A stretch of DNA of 64,000 bases, taken from a virus. The DNA lies in the IMG/VR virus record IMGVR_UViG_3300046003_004989, positions 62,001-126,000 of that record; one strand, written 5' to 3'. The position numbers and the translations under genes were made by a program. Under the pieces are notes generated by a model. That model saw only the letters and a list, made by a program, of their open reading frames with translations. It did not search any database and was not told where the DNA came from. Below are positions 1 through 6,792 of the stretch, piece after piece (position 1 is the first letter of the stretch; each line of letters begins with the position of its first letter).

Positions 1-665
1 ATTAAAATGTTCAATTTAGAATCCTTCCATTTTGGTGTTGTCATAAGTTTATTTTCTTTTATGTTTTTTATCTTTTCGGAGATGTTTAGATAATTCACTT
101 CTTCTGGATTTCTAACTCTCAATATATGAGATTTGCTTCTAGAAGCAGCTAATAAACCATAAGGTGAATCTTCAACGATTAATGTTTCTTCGGGTAAGCA
201 ACTCATTTTGGATATTGCTTTCCAATACATTTCTGGATGTGGTTTAGAATTTTGAACGTCTTCGTTGGATACGATATAATCAAAGAATTCAATGATACCT
301 AATTTAGAAAGAACCGTTAGTACAGTCTTTCTAATACTATTTGAACAAACGGCTAATCTATAACCTTCTGTTGTTAAATTTTGCATAGTAGAGATTAGAT
401 TCTCATCAGCTTTTAAATTTCTTAAAGCTTGAAGAGTGTACATCTGTTTGTTGTCCCATACTTCTTTATGCATTTCTAAAGGAAGACCTTTATTTTGAGT
501 TAACATATCCAATTTCTGATTAGTCTTCAGACCGTCATAAATTGATAAATGTTCGTTCCATTCGATGGAGTATTCAGGACCTAAAGCATCATTTAATGCT
601 TCATAGTGTATTGTTTTAGCTTCAACTAAAACTCCGTCCAAATCGAATATGATTAGTTTTATCAT
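1..665 (-). CDS. HAD-family phosphatase (3' end outside window)
   Basis: The frame begins with ATG at 665 and runs off the left edge of the window, so only about 221 residues are seen. It is a haloacid-dehalogenase-type hydrolase of the beta-phosphoglucomutase-like subfamily. Motif I is FDLDGVLVE (residues 7-15, nucleophile Asp8 and acid/base Asp10). A helical cap follows, then motif II CSNS, motif III lysine in NSKPHPEMY, and motif IV VEDSPYGLLAA. It should dephosphorylate a small phosphorylated metabolite; the substrate cannot be read from sequence. Its ATG overlaps the stop of the upstream glycosyltransferase-like gene (ATGA), so the pair is probably translationally coupled and may act on a sugar. 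A further domain may follow beyond the edge. Confidence 0.85.
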   Translation of the reverse strand, partial: MIKLIIFDLDGVLVEAKTIHYEALNDALGPEYSIEWNEHLSIYDGLKTNQKLDMLTQNKGLPLEMHKEVWDNKQMYTLQALRNLKADENLISTMQNLTTEGYRLAVCSNSIRKTVLTVLSKLGIIEFFDYIVSNEDVQNSKPHPEMYWKAISKMSCLPEETLIVEDSPYGLLAASRSKSHILRVRNPEEVNYLNISEKIKNIKENKLMTTPKWKDSKLNIL

Positions 666-1324
666 GCTCTATAATTGATTATTTTTCGGAATTGTGTATA
701 TTGATCGTTAATCAATCGGTAATAATCATATGCGCCTTCTAGTGGATCGATATTAATTCCATACATATCGAAAAGAACACCCCAACCTCGTTCAAGACCC
801 ATTTGTAACATTTTATTTGTAGGCCAAACTAGGTGTTTTTTATCAATCTTTTGAGCATCTTCATTCATGATAGCAAACATAGGACCGAAAATTCCTTGAC
901 TAAATTCAGCTTTACCGAAGTTATTCAAGCAAAAGTCTATTTGTTCTTGACTATCATATGTGTTTGCTGGAAATGTTATGAGAGGAACTACAGTTCCCGG
1001 CTTTAATTTCGAATCGATATTTTTAAAGAAGTTCAATGTTTTTATACGAATCGAATCTTGTATAAAGTAAAAACGTTCAGCTTTTATATTATTTATCGCA
1101 TACATATATGCACCACTATCAAACCCACGATAAGGAGTTTGATGAATTTGTAATTTGAATCGATAAGGATTTTTTTCGTCTAGCTCATTAAGGAATTTTA
1201 TAGTTTCCTCATCATTAGATTGAGTGTCTATGATAGAAACTCCACAATCGGGGTTAATCACGTTTATAACCGAGAGTAGTTCGATCAAGTGATTCTTTCC
1301 ATTATTTGTTGCTATTACGATCAT
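662..1324 (-). CDS. Glycosyltransferase-like protein
   Basis: A 220-residue protein that looks like a compact GT-A type glycosyltransferase. It opens with a beta strand and Asn-rich loop (MIVIATNNGKNH), then a strand ending in IIDTQSNDEE, typical of the nucleotide-binding half of GT2-like folds. The motif RGFDSGAYMYAI near residue 66 and FIQDSI near 87 sit where such viral enzymes have the donor/metal site, although a clean DxD is absent. It overlaps the HAD phosphatase downstream by 4 bp, suggesting a joint sugar-related role such as modification of DNA or surface glycans. That role is inferred. A CATATAAT element lies 6 nt upstream of the start. Family assignment is by pattern only. Confidence 0.5.
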   Translation of the reverse strand: MIVIATNNGKNHLIELLSVINVINPDCGVSIIDTQSNDEETIKFLNELDEKNPYRFKLQIHQTPYRGFDSGAYMYAINNIKAERFYFIQDSIRIKTLNFFKNIDSKLKPGTVVPLITFPANTYDSQEQIDFCLNNFGKAEFSQGIFGPMFAIMNEDAQKIDKKHLVWPTNKMLQMGLERGWGVLFDMYGINIDPLEGAYDYYRLINDQYTQFRKIINYRA

Positions 1325-1356
1325 ATTTGATTATATGCTGATTAAACGGGTCAGTT

Positions 1357-2085
1357 TCAATTATTAGGGAACTTCTCATGATACGTTCGTAGATCTTTAT
1401 GGAATTCATTAAACCAGTGTTTGATTTCCTCTCTACCCATTTCAAAAAGCTGAACTTCACCAGTTTCACAACTGATCCAAATTTCACATGAATCTGGAAA
1501 GATTCCATGTCTTTCATGTAAAGCTACGGAATATGCTGCTGTTTGTTTCTTATATCCTCCAATCCATTCCTCTTTCTTCGGTTTTCTACTCGTTTTAAAG
1601 TCGATAACTCTAGGAGATTTCGGTTTACCCCAAATAGACAAGTCCATTCTACCTGCATATCCACCTCCAATAAAAGACCAAAGTGGAATTTCTTGAAACA
1701 TAACAGATTCAATTCTTTCATAGAAGTCTGAATTGTTATGAAATTGTAAGAACAGATTTTTACCACATTCGATTTCCTCTTTGGTCAGTGTATTACACTC
1801 TGCCATAGCCTTAATAAATGCTTGTTGTAGTGGTTTTGCTTCATTATATACGAAGCGAGAATTAAGATAGTGTTCGTGAAGTGCATGCATGAAAGTTCCT
1901 CGGTTTGCAGAGAAAGTAGATATTCTTTCTGCTTCAGCTTCACCTACTCGATTTTTCCACTCAATTAACCCAGACTTATCAGAAGTCTCGGTTAATATTG
2001 TTGTAACGGAAGGAAGTTTTATGCTCTTGTTTTCATCAACTACATAGTATCTTCCATAACCGTGATTTCCTACTGTAGTTTTCAA
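1357..2085 (-). CDS. PD-(D/E)XK exonuclease (RecB/Cas4-like)
   Basis: A 242-residue nuclease of the PD-(D/E)XK superfamily. Recognisable elements are PSVTTIL near residue 25, RGTFMHALHEHY (62-73), a glutamate in FQEIPLW (about 132), the metal ligand in AGRMDLS (Asp148), the catalytic IDFKTS (Asp162, Lys164) and the RecB-type QTAAYSVAL (Gln181, Tyr185). Phage members of this family are single-strand or end-processing nucleases used in recombination and DNA degradation; which applies here is not visible. The start is TTG at 2085, overlapping the stop of the upstream gene (TGA at 2082-2084), so translation is probably coupled. No in-frame ATG lies near the N-terminus. Confidence 0.8.
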   Translation of the reverse strand: MKTTVGNHGYGRYYVVDENKSIKLPSVTTILTETSDKSGLIEWKNRVGEAEAERISTFSANRGTFMHALHEHYLNSRFVYNEAKPLQQAFIKAMAECNTLTKEEIECGKNLFLQFHNNSDFYERIESVMFQEIPLWSFIGGGYAGRMDLSIWGKPKSPRVIDFKTSRKPKKEEWIGGYKKQTAAYSVALHERHGIFPDSCEIWISCETGEVQLFEMGREEIKHWFNEFHKDLRTYHEKFPNN

Positions 2086-2567
2086 ACGAATAGAGAGATT
2101 ACAAAGTCAATAATAGATTGATTGAATGCTTTTATGCAAATTTTATTTAACATCAAGAATGTTAAACTGACTACTCCTAGATTGAATAGCCAACGAAAGA
2201 ATTTACCCCAGCTTAGTGATTCCGATGAAGGAGCTAACACTACCAGATACGATGGTGCTGATTCAATTTTCTTTACTTCAGGATAGACTATTTCATTTAG
2301 CTGTCTAGACATAAGAAGTTCATCTAACTCCCTTAGTTGTTCAACCATCCAAGGCCAAACTTGATCTTGCTTTTCTAAAGGCCATAGTTCTTCAGGTACA
2401 TTAATTACCGTATAGATTCTGCCTAGCTTATCTATTCGAAGTTCATACTTGAAAGCCTTTAAAGCTTCTAAAGTTTCTGTTTCTTTTAATGCCGTTCTAA
2501 CAAGAAACCAGAGACGAATGTCTTCATAGATTTCTATCGGCCATTTCCAAATGTTATACCAAGTCAT
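2082..2567 (-). CDS. Hypothetical protein with C-terminal membrane segment
   Basis: A 161-residue protein starting MTWYNIWKWPIEIYEDIR. The frame is open further upstream, but those extra residues lie over the preceding coiled-coil gene and have low-complexity composition, so ATG at 2567, 4 nt after that gene's stop, is the better start. The N-terminal part is amphipathic and Trp-rich, and the centre is charged (VWPWMVEQLRELDELLM). The last 35 residues contain one or two hydrophobic segments (LGVVSLTFLML and IIDFVISLFV), suggesting membrane anchoring. I do not recognise the family. It sits between a coiled-coil protein and the RecB-type nuclease with overlapping ends, so it belongs to the same operon. 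Confidence 0.7.
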   Translation of the reverse strand: MTWYNIWKWPIEIYEDIRLWFLVRTALKETETLEALKAFKYELRIDKLGRIYTVINVPEELWPLEKQDQVWPWMVEQLRELDELLMSRQLNEIVYPEVKKIESAPSYLVVLAPSSESLSWGKFFRWLFNLGVVSLTFLMLNKICIKAFNQSIIDFVISLFV

Positions 2568-2571
2568 ACGT

Positions 2572-2871
2572 TTAAATTTCAAAATCGTCAATATCCTCGT
2601 CGCCCAATGCTTTGGAGAAGATTGCTTCTTTTTGTTTAACAATTTTATTTTGTGAGATAATTGCCTGTTTAAGCTCTTCTCTCTTAGTCGGATTTTCTTT
2701 TGCTGTTTTGACGAATTCATTCTGTAACTGTTGAAGTTTAAGTTGAGCATCATGATATTCTTCAGTAGCTTTTTGTAGCTTCTTTGAAGATTGTCCTGCT
2801 GCTTCATGGACTTTCTTTTCTTCGAATGTCTTGTGGAATTCGTTGAACGATGGTAAAAGTTCCTTTTTCAT
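2572..2871 (-). CDS. Small coiled-coil protein with CTS-like N-terminus
   Basis: A 99-residue, strongly helical, charged protein. Residues 15-90 are a probable coiled coil rich in Lys, Glu and Gln. The N-terminus MKKELLPSFNEFHKTFEE resembles the capsid-targeting leader shared by many proteins in the 35-53 kb region, but the spacing differs and the canonical x-N-E cleavage tripeptide is absent, so membership is uncertain. The C-terminus is acidic (GDEDIDDFEI). A UUCG-loop hairpin lies upstream, separating it from the ECF-like sigma gene, and a CATATAAT element overlaps its start codon. Function unknown. Confidence 0.7.
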   Translation of the reverse strand: MKKELLPSFNEFHKTFEEKKVHEAAGQSSKKLQKATEEYHDAQLKLQQLQNEFVKTAKENPTKREELKQAIISQNKIVKQKEAIFSKALGDEDIDDFEI

Positions 2872-2907
2872 TATATGCTTTTCTTTATTTTATATATACG
2901 CAGACAA

Positions 2908-2925
2908 GGCTGCCCGAAGGCAGCC
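2908..2925 (-). terminator. UUCG-tetraloop hairpin terminator
   Basis: On the minus strand a perfect 7-bp stem GGCTGCC / GGCAGCC closes a TTCG tetraloop 27 nt after the stop of the ECF-like sigma gene. The sequence after it (TTGTCT) is only weakly T-rich. T4 terminators often use a C(UUCG)G loop, so this is probably the terminator or attenuator of the sigma gene transcript. Confidence 0.6.
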
Positions 2926-2951
2926 AAGTTCTGGATCAAATTAAAACATTT

Positions 2952-3551
2952 TTACACTTCGTATTTTTCTGCGATAATACGTTTACCACGAGAAATACGA
3001 TTCTTAACAGTGTGAAGAGGGATTTCAAGTTTTTGTGCGATTTCTTCATACTTTAAATCATTGAAGAATTTTTCTTCGATAACTACTCGATATTCATCTG
3101 GTAAAGAACTTACAATCTTACGAAGACGTAAAGCATTTTCATCAGTTTCTGCTTTTTCTTCGGCTACAATAAGGTGATCGGTATAGTTTTCAATAGAATC
3201 GAATTCTATCTTAGACATCAAGTTCTTATTTTCAGAGCTTTCGATATCGGACATATGTGTTACTTTACGACCTTTTCTGTAACGTAATTCCATACAAGCA
3301 GATGTATATGCTATACGATAAATCCAAGTTGAAATATGCCATTTTGGATCGTACTTATCTATTTTATTATAGACGGTAGACATTACATAGGATATCAAGT
3401 TTTCTGTATCGTCATGATTCTTAACGACTTGATAGATGTAATTGTAAAGACCTGGTCGAATTCTTTCGTATAATTCGGTGAAAACCTTTTCGGAACGAGT
3501 TTGTTTGAATTTGTAACCCAAATCTTTAAGTGAATCTGCTTGTTTAGCCAT
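2952..3551 (-). CDS. ECF-like RNA polymerase sigma factor
   Basis: A 199-residue sigma-70-family protein with the two domains of extracytoplasmic-function sigmas. Region 2 lies around residues 25-95, with YNYIYQVVKNHDDTENL and the -10-recognition helix HISTWIYRIAYTSACMELR. Region 4 lies around 140-195, with LPDEYRVVIEEKFFNDLKYEEIA and the helix-turn-helix EIPLHTVKNRISRGKRII. It should bind host core RNA polymerase and redirect it to phage promoters. I chose ATG at 3551 because an earlier in-frame start lies between it and a strong TATATTTG promoter. That promoter carries the phage GTTAATAAGTTTTT upstream box, so the gene is likely expressed early. A separate gp55-like late sigma is encoded in the structural region, so this one may serve middle or a subset of late genes. 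Confidence 0.85.
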   Translation of the reverse strand: MAKQADSLKDLGYKFKQTRSEKVFTELYERIRPGLYNYIYQVVKNHDDTENLISYVMSTVYNKIDKYDPKWHISTWIYRIAYTSACMELRYRKGRKVTHMSDIESSENKNLMSKIEFDSIENYTDHLIVAEEKAETDENALRLRKIVSSLPDEYRVVIEEKFFNDLKYEEIAQKLEIPLHTVKNRISRGKRIIAEKYEV

Positions 3552-3572
3552 AGTTTGAATAATTTTATAGTA

Positions 3573-3627
3573 CAAATATAATCAATTTTTTTGAATAAGT
3601 AAACTGATTTGATAAAAACTTATTAAC
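3573..3627 (-). promoter_or_regulatory. Early-type bipartite promoter (ECF sigma gene)
   Basis: On the minus strand GTTAATAAGTTTTT (3627-3614) is followed after 33 bp by TATATTTGTACTATAA (element at 3580-3573), which fits the Bacteroidota -7 consensus TAnnTTTG. The start codon is 21 nt downstream. Five other copies with the same arrangement occur in the window. Confidence 0.75.
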
Positions 3628-3631
3628 AATT

Positions 3632-4018
3632 TTAGATCAGCTTCGTAGAGAAACGATTTTTCATTCTTTCTAAAGCTTCGGTAGGAACACCATGAACGTT
3701 AGTAGAACCATGACGGTTTTCAACAATAACAGTTGAGATTCGGTAGCCATAATCTTCTGCTAATTCGAAATATGTTTCCATTTCCCAATCTGTAGTGAAT
3801 GTGTTTGCAACTCCAATAGTTTCAACTTCATCTACCATTGCTTGTTCGACTTGTTCTTTACACCATTTATGTGCTTGTGGTAATTTTGTTGCATCAAAAT
3901 CATATCCACCGTTTTGTTCGAAGAACATATCTGCTGAAAATGTTGATTTGCAAAGTGTCTCGGATAAGGACGATTTTCCAGAACCTGGTAAGCCTCTAAA
4001 TAAGATTATGTTTTTCAT
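3632..4018 (-). CDS. P-loop kinase (AAA_33 / polynucleotide-kinase-like)
   Basis: A 128-residue P-loop NTPase with Walker A GLPGSGKS at residues 9-16. It is followed by the short lid and helical pattern of the NEDD4BP2-like / AAA_33 family (FSADMFFEQNGGYDFD near 27-42, then VANTFTTDWEMETYFELAEDY near 70-90). Relatives phosphorylate nucleic-acid ends or small molecules; T4 polynucleotide kinase belongs to the same broad group. There is no phosphatase domain as in T4 Pnk, so only the kinase role could apply. The TATATTTG element ends only 4 nt before the ATG, implying a leaderless or nearly leaderless early transcript. Confidence 0.75.
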   Translation of the reverse strand: MKNIILFRGLPGSGKSSLSETLCKSTFSADMFFEQNGGYDFDATKLPQAHKWCKEQVEQAMVDEVETIGVANTFTTDWEMETYFELAEDYGYRISTVIVENRHGSTNVHGVPTEALERMKNRFSTKLI

Positions 4019-4022
4019 AAGT

Positions 4023-4078
4023 CAAATATAAAACAAATTATTGAAAGAAAAAAATTTTTATGCAAAAAAGTGATGAAA
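4023..4078 (-). promoter_or_regulatory. Early-type promoter, degenerate upstream box
   Basis: TATATTTG lies on the minus strand at 4030-4023, immediately upstream of the P-loop kinase start. At the expected distance (34 bp) there is TTTCATCACTTTTT (4078-4065), matching the consensus box at 11 of 14 positions. That box lies inside the end of the upstream membrane-protein gene, so sequence constraint may explain the mismatches. Confidence 0.45.
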
Positions 4079-4387
4079 TAAATGTGCAGCTCCCCAGACG
4101 ATTAAGAATGATGTAGCATACATAACAAGTTTTAACCAACCGCTATAATCACCTTCTGCTTCTTTCTTAGGTAATTTAGACGAGAAGATTCCCCAAACGA
4201 TCGTCAATCCATATAATTGTATGAATGTTAATTCTTTCAAATGTGGAATATTGAATAAATTAGATAGATCTCCAATGATGTAAGCTTCTAAAGCACTAAT
4301 ACCAAAAATCATTGAGAATAAAATTACAATTCCAATTGAAATTGCGATGAAACCACCAAAGGCTTCTGCTGTTTTGTCTGTAGACAT
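4058..4387 (-). CDS. Small membrane protein, three predicted TM helices
   Basis: A 109-residue protein with three hydrophobic segments, at about residues 12-34 (FIAISIGIVILFSMIFGISA), 55-72 and 86-106 (LVMYATSFLIVWGAAHLF), joined by short charged loops such as SSKLPKKEAEGDYS. It ends in a histidine-containing tail (HHFFA). No family is recognised. It starts 2 nt after the stop of the 65-residue gene upstream and shares its early-type promoter, suggesting an early host-envelope function such as superinfection exclusion. That is inference from expression class and topology only. Confidence 0.65.
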   Translation of the reverse strand: MSTDKTAEAFGGFIAISIGIVILFSMIFGISALEAYIIGDLSNLFNIPHLKELTFIQLYGLTIVWGIFSSKLPKKEAEGDYSGWLKLVMYATSFLIVWGAAHLFHHFFA

Positions 4388-4389
4388 AT

Positions 4390-4587
4390 TTACGAGTTTA
4401 AAGGTTTTACTGTGATTGAATTTGAACCAAATCTTTCTTTTACCATTTGAATTGCCATTTTAACTTTAGGTGAATCTTGTACGATATAAGACGTAAGAGT
4501 ATTCGAATAAAAAGGAATATTGTTTGCTTTAAGATCTTTAAGAAAAGATTTGGAAGCTGTAAAAGTTAATGTGATGATTTGTTCCAT
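4390..4587 (-). CDS. Small hypothetical protein
   Basis: A 65-residue protein (start MEQIITLTFTASKSF) with an alternating strand-helix pattern suggestive of a small alpha/beta fold. It has no recognisable motif. It is the first gene behind a strong early-type promoter, directly ahead of a three-TM membrane protein, so it is probably an early host-interaction gene. Function unknown. Confidence 0.6.
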   Translation of the reverse strand: MEQIITLTFTASKSFLKDLKANNIPFYSNTLTSYIVQDSPKVKMAIQMVKERFGSNSITVKPLNS

Positions 4588-4606
4588 TTGTTTTAATTTT
4601 ATAGTA

Positions 4607-4661
4607 CAAATATAAACAAAAAACCCAACACTGAAAAATGCTGGGTTAAAAAGTTATTAAC
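4607..4661 (-). promoter_or_regulatory. Early-type bipartite promoter
   Basis: GTTAATAACTTTTT (minus strand, 4661-4648) is followed after 33 bp by TATATTTGTACTATAA (element 4614-4607). The start codon is 19 nt downstream. The 33-bp spacer contains the terminator of the previous gene, so only the spacing and the two end elements are conserved. Confidence 0.75.
4616..4647 (-). terminator. Rho-independent terminator
   Basis: The minus strand reads AACCCAGCA / TGTTGGGTT (one G-U pair) around a short T/C loop, followed by TTTTTTG. It lies directly after the 210-residue gene ending at 4664 and inside the spacer of the next promoter. Confidence 0.8.
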
Positions 4662-4663
4662 AA

Positions 4664-5296
4664 TTAATCGATGAATTCATCGAATTCTCCATTCTTTCGT
4701 TTAGATTCGAGAATCTTCCAAGTTTCATAAGCGTTTCTTCTTATTGTTTCGGTTCTTTCTCTTTCAGCAATTTCAGCAATTTTGATATTCTCTTCTAAAA
4801 TACCTTTAGCTCTTTCAACCATTGCTTGATATTTTGGATGGGCTTTAATCATATCGATTACTTCTTCTCCTTCAAGTACTACATCATTACTGATCCAATA
4901 TTCAGTTCGAAGATATTCGTCTGCTTCGTTAGTAGCTCCTTTAGTCATAACGACTTTTTCCTTCTTGACAATTTGAAATTTCATATTAGGATTGATAAAG
5001 CCTCGATTAGCAATTCCATCGTTTTCGAATTCTTTTTGATCTTCCATCCAATTGGTAACTGCATCTTGATCGTGTAAAAATTGTTCAATTAGAGAATCGA
5101 CATCTTCTCGATGTCTCTTAAATTGCCAATTAAGAGGAGTTTTCCCGAAATTAAAAGACATATATGGAGTAACCATTTCATACATGGTTTCGATCGGAAC
5201 CGAAAGGATTCCATCTTCAATTGTATAATTTTTGACTAAATCGGTAGCTTTACTTAAAGTTCGATAGTCCATTGTGTTTTCAAATACGTTGTACAT
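4664..5296 (-). CDS. Hypothetical protein
   Basis: A 210-residue acidic protein (start MYNVFENTMDYRTL). The first 130 residues look like a mixed fold; the last 70 (from VERAKGILEENIKIAEIAER onward) form a highly charged helix ending GEFDEFID. No family is recognised. It starts 1 nt after the stop of the phosphoesterase-like gene and ends before a rho-independent terminator, so it is the last gene of the transcription unit that includes the zinc-ribbon and phosphoesterase-like genes. Confidence 0.6.
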   Translation of the reverse strand: MYNVFENTMDYRTLSKATDLVKNYTIEDGILSVPIETMYEMVTPYMSFNFGKTPLNWQFKRHREDVDSLIEQFLHDQDAVTNWMEDQKEFENDGIANRGFINPNMKFQIVKKEKVVMTKGATNEADEYLRTEYWISNDVVLEGEEVIDMIKAHPKYQAMVERAKGILEENIKIAEIAERERTETIRRNAYETWKILESKRKNGEFDEFID

Positions 5297-5297
5297 G

Positions 5298-5804
5298 TTA
5301 TTGTTTATTAGATTCTATAAGTTCTTTGAAGAAGTCGAATTCGATCGGAGCGTTATTCCAATTTGAAACATTGGCATTGAATCGATAACCATCTTCTAAA
5401 TTAGTAGATTGAGTTCCTCCATGAACATGGATATAATCTTCTTCTTTACCGATCCAATCTAATAGAGGCCAATGAGATATAATGCAATTGATATTTGGTA
5501 TGATTGCTATCTGATGGCTTATAATCGAATGTCTTCCTAATTTAATGAGAGACATTTCTGGTAAATGAGAATCATATTGCCCTGACAAGAAATTGATTTT
5601 TCCATTTAGATGAATCATTGAGCTTTCACATGCAATTGGATCCCATGCAAAATTTCCTAAATGATAAACTATATCATTCTTACCGACTCTCTTATTCCAA
5701 TTTTCTATGTATGTATCGAACATCTCTTCATCTGAAGAGAATCCTCTTTCAATAGCCGTTAATTTACGACCGAAAAATGTGTCACTTGTAAAGAATATCT
5801 TCAT
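5298..5804 (-). CDS. Calcineurin-like phosphoesterase with degenerate active site
   Basis: A 168-residue protein with the layout of a short metallophosphoesterase (MKIFFTSDTFFGR, NDIVYHLGNFAWDP, GQYDSHL, CIISHWPL, IHVHGGTQ). In active family members these motifs read D-x-H, G-D, G-N-H-D, S-H and G-H-x-H. Here Asp8 and the His of ISHW survive, but D-x-H is DTF, GD is GN, GNHD is GQYD and the last motif is HGGT. Most metal ligands are therefore lost, and the protein is probably a catalytically dead or re-purposed relative. Its ATG overlaps the stop of the zinc-ribbon gene by 4 bp. Confidence 0.7.
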   Translation of the reverse strand: MKIFFTSDTFFGRKLTAIERGFSSDEEMFDTYIENWNKRVGKNDIVYHLGNFAWDPIACESSMIHLNGKINFLSGQYDSHLPEMSLIKLGRHSIISHQIAIIPNINCIISHWPLLDWIGKEEDYIHVHGGTQSTNLEDGYRFNANVSNWNNAPIEFDFFKELIESNKQ

Positions 5805-5980
5805 TCTACTTTTTTGGCTATTTCGTCATTAAAAATTACGTAGGTCGAACAACAAAACGAGCAAATCCATTGCTCGTCATGCCAAGGTTCATCGGCAGGA
5901 TTGTACTCTATTTCATCTCGTTTGCAATGCAAGCAAGACTGTACTTCGTATTTCTTTTCACCTACCTCTACTATCTTCAT
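5801..5980 (-). CDS. Small zinc-ribbon protein
   Basis: A 59-residue protein with two cysteine pairs: CLHC near residues 16-19 and CSFCC near 40-44, separated by an acidic loop (NPADEPWHDEQW). This is a typical zinc ribbon, which may contact nucleic acid or another protein. The frame is short but well supported: an ATG preceded by a CATATAAT element, and an ATGA overlap with the following phosphoesterase-like gene. No more specific family is evident. Confidence 0.7.
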   Translation of the reverse strand: MKIVEVGEKKYEVQSCLHCKRDEIEYNPADEPWHDEQWICSFCCSTYVIFNDEIAKKVE

Positions 5981-6016
5981 TTACATTATATGAAGATAGA
6001 GAGTAGATGTTTCAGT

Positions 6017-6775
6017 TTATTTCTTACGTTTTGCGATTTCTTCTGCTACTTCATCGAATACTTCTTCAATGATTTTAATGAGTGGATTTCTTACGATATC
6101 ATCTTCTGTGAATTGCATGATACCAAAGTCTTCTTTAGTAGAGAATTTTTCCATAATGATTGGAAGTGAGGAGATTTTAGTTCCTGTGAGGTCTTTCTGT
6201 TTTACGTCACCCAAGAATACTAGCTTACAATTAGAACCTAAACGAGTCATTATTGTATGCATATTATCAGGAGTAATGTTTTGACATTCGTCGATGAGTA
6301 CAATACAGTCATCAAAATTAATTCCACGTAAATAAGCAATTGGCATTACTTCAATTGACTTATTAGCTCTTAGGGATTGAGTAATAGATCTTCCTACGAT
6401 CTTCTCAAAATTATGAATGAATGAAAAAACGAAAGGTTCCATTTTCTCTTCTAGAGTTCCTTTAAGGAAACCTATCTCTTCATCTTTAAGTGTTGTAACA
6501 GATTTTACAATATATATGCGTTTATATTTTGCATCATCTTTGAAAAGTTTTAAAGCTTGAGCACAAGCTATATAGGTTTTTCCTGTACCTGCAGGTCCAG
6601 AACAAATAGTGACTTGTTTGTTCTCGATATGTTCAGCAAAAGTTTTTTGATTTTTGTTTTTGAACTTTAGCTCAATCTTTGTGTTTTTCAACGTATGATT
6701 GTGCGATTGGCTAACAATTGATTCGAGGATTTGTTGTTCTTCTTCCTCGGTGTACTTTTTGCGTCTACTACCCAT
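6017..6775 (-). CDS. phoH: PhoH-family ATPase
   Basis: A 252-residue PhoH-like ATPase (helicase-like P-loop fold). Walker A is GPAGTGKT (residues 60-67), followed by YIACAQALKLF. The sensor/DEAD-like region has IYIVKSVTTLKDEEIGFLKG and Walker B IVLIDECQN near 155-163, with CKLVFLGDVKQKDL downstream, which is characteristic of PhoH. PhoH genes are common in marine T4-like phages. The biochemical role is ATP hydrolysis linked to RNA or phosphate-stress functions, but the phage role is not settled. It follows the putative tape measure gene by 17 bp. Confidence 0.9.
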   Translation of the reverse strand: MGSRRKKYTEEEEQQILESIVSQSHNHTLKNTKIELKFKNKNQKTFAEHIENKQVTICSGPAGTGKTYIACAQALKLFKDDAKYKRIYIVKSVTTLKDEEIGFLKGTLEEKMEPFVFSFIHNFEKIVGRSITQSLRANKSIEVMPIAYLRGINFDDCIVLIDECQNITPDNMHTIMTRLGSNCKLVFLGDVKQKDLTGTKISSLPIIMEKFSTKEDFGIMQFTEDDIVRNPLIKIIEEVFDEVAEEIAKRKK

Positions 6776-6792
6776 GTGGATTTTTGTTTTTA

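Noticed and set aside
2568-2807. N-terminal extension of the 161-residue membrane-anchored protein
   Set aside because: It lies over the coiled-coil gene, is Lys/Asn/Leu low-complexity and has a well-placed ATG downstream at 2567.
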